From Cytophaga sp051961495 (GTDB lineage Bacteria; Bacteroidota; Bacteroidia; Cytophagales; Cytophagaceae), in NCBI RefSeq assembly GCF_051961495.1, contig NZ_JBQCDF010000143.1, forward strand, positions 1 through 7,073: a DNA stretch of 7,073 bases, written 5' to 3'. Below the pieces are notes generated by a model. The model saw nothing but the letters and a program-made list of their open reading frames with translations. It did no database searches and was not told the DNA's origin. The position numbers were made by a program, and so were the translations under genes. How positions within the stretch are numbered: the first letter of the stretch is position 1; the number at the start of each line of letters is the position of its first letter. Below, in pieces: positions 5,457 to 7,073 of this stretch.

Positions 5457-6371
5457 ATGAATATGTCAGAAGAAACCATTGATTCTTTCCTGCGAGGAGA
5501 TTTAGCAGGCTCAGAACTGGAGAATTTTAATCAGGCTCTCCGCTCTGACCCTAAACTTCAGCAAGAAGTTTCATTACAGCGCGATATAGTTGACTCAATC
5601 AAACAGTATCGTCATTCTCAGTTAAAAAACAGATTGAATTCTATTGAAGTAGCTTCAGTTTCAACAAGTAATTACTTCTCTGCATACATTAAACTGGCTG
5701 CATCCATTGGTGCTGTAGCATTGTTAATTGGATCTTATGCAGTTCTGACTAATAAAAAGACTCAAGACACAGCATCAATAACTTCAACGGGACAAATTTC
5801 TTCTGCACAAACAGCTCAAGAGCAAACTTCACCCGACAAAACGGTTGCTGCGAACGCAGAACTGGAATCTGTTAATAACAATGCATCAACAGCTCCTGCT
5901 GTATCTAAGGGCACTACAACTGCCTCTGTTGTAAATAAAGCAGATTCAAAAACTACTAAAAATGTAGATTTGACACAGACAAATGAATCTGCAACTCAAG
6001 AAACAGTATTTTCTGAGGAAATGTCGGGCGAAGATGAATCATTTGCTTCCGGTTCAGAAAATATGACAATACCGGGCTCAAATCATGAGGTACATTCAAA
6101 TACTTCAACTTCAGTTGTTAAAGTAAATATCGTTAAAGAGAAAAATATTCTTGCTTACAGATTCTTCAACAATGAATTATATCTGCATGGAAATTTCTCA
6201 AACAGCCCGTATGAATTGTTTGAACTAAACAATAAACCATCCAAGCAATTGTTCTTATACTTTGAAAATAACTATTATGAACTTGTTCAGGGTAAAACAA
6301 AAGTAACAACCCTGGTTCCGATCACAGATAAAGCCACATTATTACAGTTAGCGCAACTCAGAGAACATTAA
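5457..6371 (+). CDS. putative single-pass membrane anti-sigma factor
   Basis: The 304-residue protein is assigned mainly from position and topology. The cytoplasmic N-terminus (1-75) is acidic and helical, with EETIDSFLRGDLAGSELENF resembling the N-terminal helix of Bacteroidetes anti-sigma proteins. There is no zinc-binding HxxxCxxC. One membrane segment lies at about 78-97 (YIKLAASIGAVALLIGSYAV). Next comes a Thr/Ser/Ala-rich low-complexity tether of about 115 residues (100-215). It ends in a folded-looking C-terminal domain (218-304) with alternating aromatic strands, such as RFFNNELYLHGNF, FLYFENNYYELV and a final helix TLLQLAQL. The model is that the N-terminus holds the ECF sigma factor and the periplasmic part senses a signal. 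It starts three bases after the sigma stop; an alternative ATG lies two codons downstream. A strong terminator follows. The C-terminal domain was not recognised as a named family. Confidence 0.75.
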   Translation: MNMSEETIDSFLRGDLAGSELENFNQALRSDPKLQQEVSLQRDIVDSIKQYRHSQLKNRLNSIEVASVSTSNYFSAYIKLAASIGAVALLIGSYAVLTNKKTQDTASITSTGQISSAQTAQEQTSPDKTVAANAELESVNNNASTAPAVSKGTTTASVVNKADSKTTKNVDLTQTNESATQETVFSEEMSGEDESFASGSENMTIPGSNHEVHSNTSTSVVKVNIVKEKNILAYRFFNNELYLHGNFSNSPYELFELNNKPSKQLFLYFENNYYELVQGKTKVTTLVPITDKATLLQLAQLREH

Positions 6372-6397
6372 TACAACAAGTTCCTAGAAATCAAATT

Positions 6398-6441
6398 GGA
6401 TTGGTCAGATTTACTCAGTAAATTTGACCAATTCGTTTTTA
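6398..6441 (+). terminator. strong intrinsic terminator after the sigma/anti-sigma operon
   Basis: A 17-base arm (6398-6414) pairs with 6418-6434 across a three-base TCA loop, with only G-T wobbles and no mismatches. It is followed by G and five T. It starts 26 bases after the anti-sigma stop and should end that transcript. The stem is AT-rich but long. The downstream ftsX start is only 10 bases beyond the T run, so ftsX would need a promoter inside or upstream of this element, or readthrough. Confidence 0.85.
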
Positions 6442-6450
6442 TAGCATTCC

Positions 6451-7073
6451 GTGGCAGAGACAACTCACAAAAAAAGAAAAAAAGTATTAGGCAGCTTTCC
6501 TTATACAACGGTTATTTTCAGCATTACCTTATCCTTAACTGTAATTGGTTTGTTTGGACTGATCCTGATCAATGCCCAATCCATTAAAACAATTATTCAT
6601 AATCAGGTTGGCGAAGTGCAGATTTATATGCACAACCACATTTCCGATTCTCTCGCGACAGAATTCAAAACCAACCTTTTCGCTAAAGACTATATTGCCA
6701 AAGACGCTTCCGGACAACCCTATATTACCTTCATATCGACCGAACAGGCTAAAGAAGAATATATTAAACAAACCGGACAGGATTTTACAAAGATCATCGA
6801 AGAAAACCCGCTTCGTGCTTCATATACCATTCATATAACGGATAAATATACTGACACCTCTTCAATGAATTATATTGTAAAAGAATTGAATACAGACCCT
6901 GCAGTATATGAAGTGATTTATGAGGAAGCTTTACTAAAAAAAGTAACTAAAAATCTTCGTAATGCCGGAATAGTATTAGCAGGTTTTGCTTTATTATTAA
7001 CCATTGTTACATTTTTCTTAATCAACAACACGATAAAACTAGCATTATATTCACAGCGGTTTCTGATCCGCAG
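6451..7073 (+). CDS. ftsX: cell division protein FtsX, 3' end cut by the window
   Basis: The plus-strand frame opens after a TAG at 6442-6444, and the only sensible start is GTG at 6451. It runs 207 complete codons to the window end without a stop. The N-terminus is cytoplasmic and lysine-rich (HKKRKKVLGSFPY). The first membrane helix is at about 19-40 (TVIFSITLSLTVIGLFGLIL). An extracellular domain of about 130 residues (41-170) contains EVQIYMHNHISDSL and ENPLRASYTIHI, matching the FtsX pattern of an NP-x-x-AS segment. The second helix is at about 172-191, leading into NNTIKLALYSQRFLIR, the conserved FtsX cytoplasmic turn. FtsX pairs with the ATPase FtsE in an ABC-like complex that controls peptidoglycan hydrolases at division. 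About 80-100 residues with two more helices are missing. No Shine-Dalgarno site precedes the GTG. Confidence 0.9.
   Translation, partial: MAETTHKKRKKVLGSFPYTTVIFSITLSLTVIGLFGLILINAQSIKTIIHNQVGEVQIYMHNHISDSLATEFKTNLFAKDYIAKDASGQPYITFISTEQAKEEYIKQTGQDFTKIIEENPLRASYTIHITDKYTDTSSMNYIVKELNTDPAVYEVIYEEALLKKVTKNLRNAGIVLAGFALLLTIVTFFLINNTIKLALYSQRFLIR

Noticed and set aside
6396..6838. Three overlapping open frames (63, 78 and 88 codons) near the right edge
   Set aside because: The frame from GTG 6451 encodes a clear FtsX with two membrane helices in correct places, and the others are off-frame or antisense to it.
1..7073. tRNA, rRNA, CRISPR array, insertion sequence or toxin-antitoxin system
   Set aside because: Scanning both strands by eye gave no tandem spaced repeats, transposase motifs, long terminal inverted repeats or tRNA-like cloverleaf; nearly all bases lie in conventional genes.

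Overview
The window is AT-rich and its gene style fits Bacteroidetes, most likely a Cytophagales member such as Cytophaga. The grounds are weak or absent Shine-Dalgarno sites, a TAnnTTTG-type -7 element, an ECF sigma/single-pass anti-sigma pair of the type common there, and a lysine-rich N-terminus on FtsX. The genus is an inference from protein flavour; no taxonomic marker gene is present. Nine protein genes were identified. Two of them run off the window edges and are described here from direct translation. I see no RNA genes, CRISPR array, insertion sequence, prophage or other clear mobile element.

Left block (1-3083, minus strand). Reading along transcription, a CysH-type PAPS/APS reductase comes first. 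After 18 bases follows an NAD-dependent epimerase/dehydratase of the extended SDR type. A short intrinsic-terminator-like hairpin comes next, and then a GH13 alpha-amylase-family enzyme that leaves the window at base 1 before its stop codon. The hairpin ends two bases before the amylase ATG.

Divergent intergenic region (3084-3308). It separates the minus-strand block from the plus-strand block. It holds a perfect TAnnTTTG -7-like element pointing right, a small CGTCA-N3-TGACG palindrome, and an 11-bp direct repeat near the cysH start.

Pterin block (3309-4827, plus strand). A 6-pyruvoyl-tetrahydropterin synthase homologue (TTG start) overlaps folE (GTP cyclohydrolase I) by 38 bases. A MarR-family regulator follows after 9 bases. 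FolE makes 7,8-dihydroneopterin triphosphate, which is the substrate of the PTPS family, so the two enzymes act in consecutive steps. The Cys-x5-His-Gly-His spacing of the PTPS resembles the tetrahydrobiopterin-type enzyme more than QueD.

Sigma/anti-sigma block (4828-6441, plus strand). A short intergenic gap with one perfect DnaA-box consensus precedes an ECF sigma factor. Three bases later comes its presumed membrane-anchored anti-sigma partner. A strong 17-bp-stem intrinsic terminator closes this unit.

Right edge (6451-7073, plus strand). The 5' part of ftsX starts at GTG and is cut by the window end.

Most of the window is conventional housekeeping and regulatory content. The points most worth checking are the ECGLN variant of the CysH active-site motif, the biopterin-type PTPS/FolE/MarR operon, and the hairpin abutting the amylase start. 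I found no convincing undescribed system.
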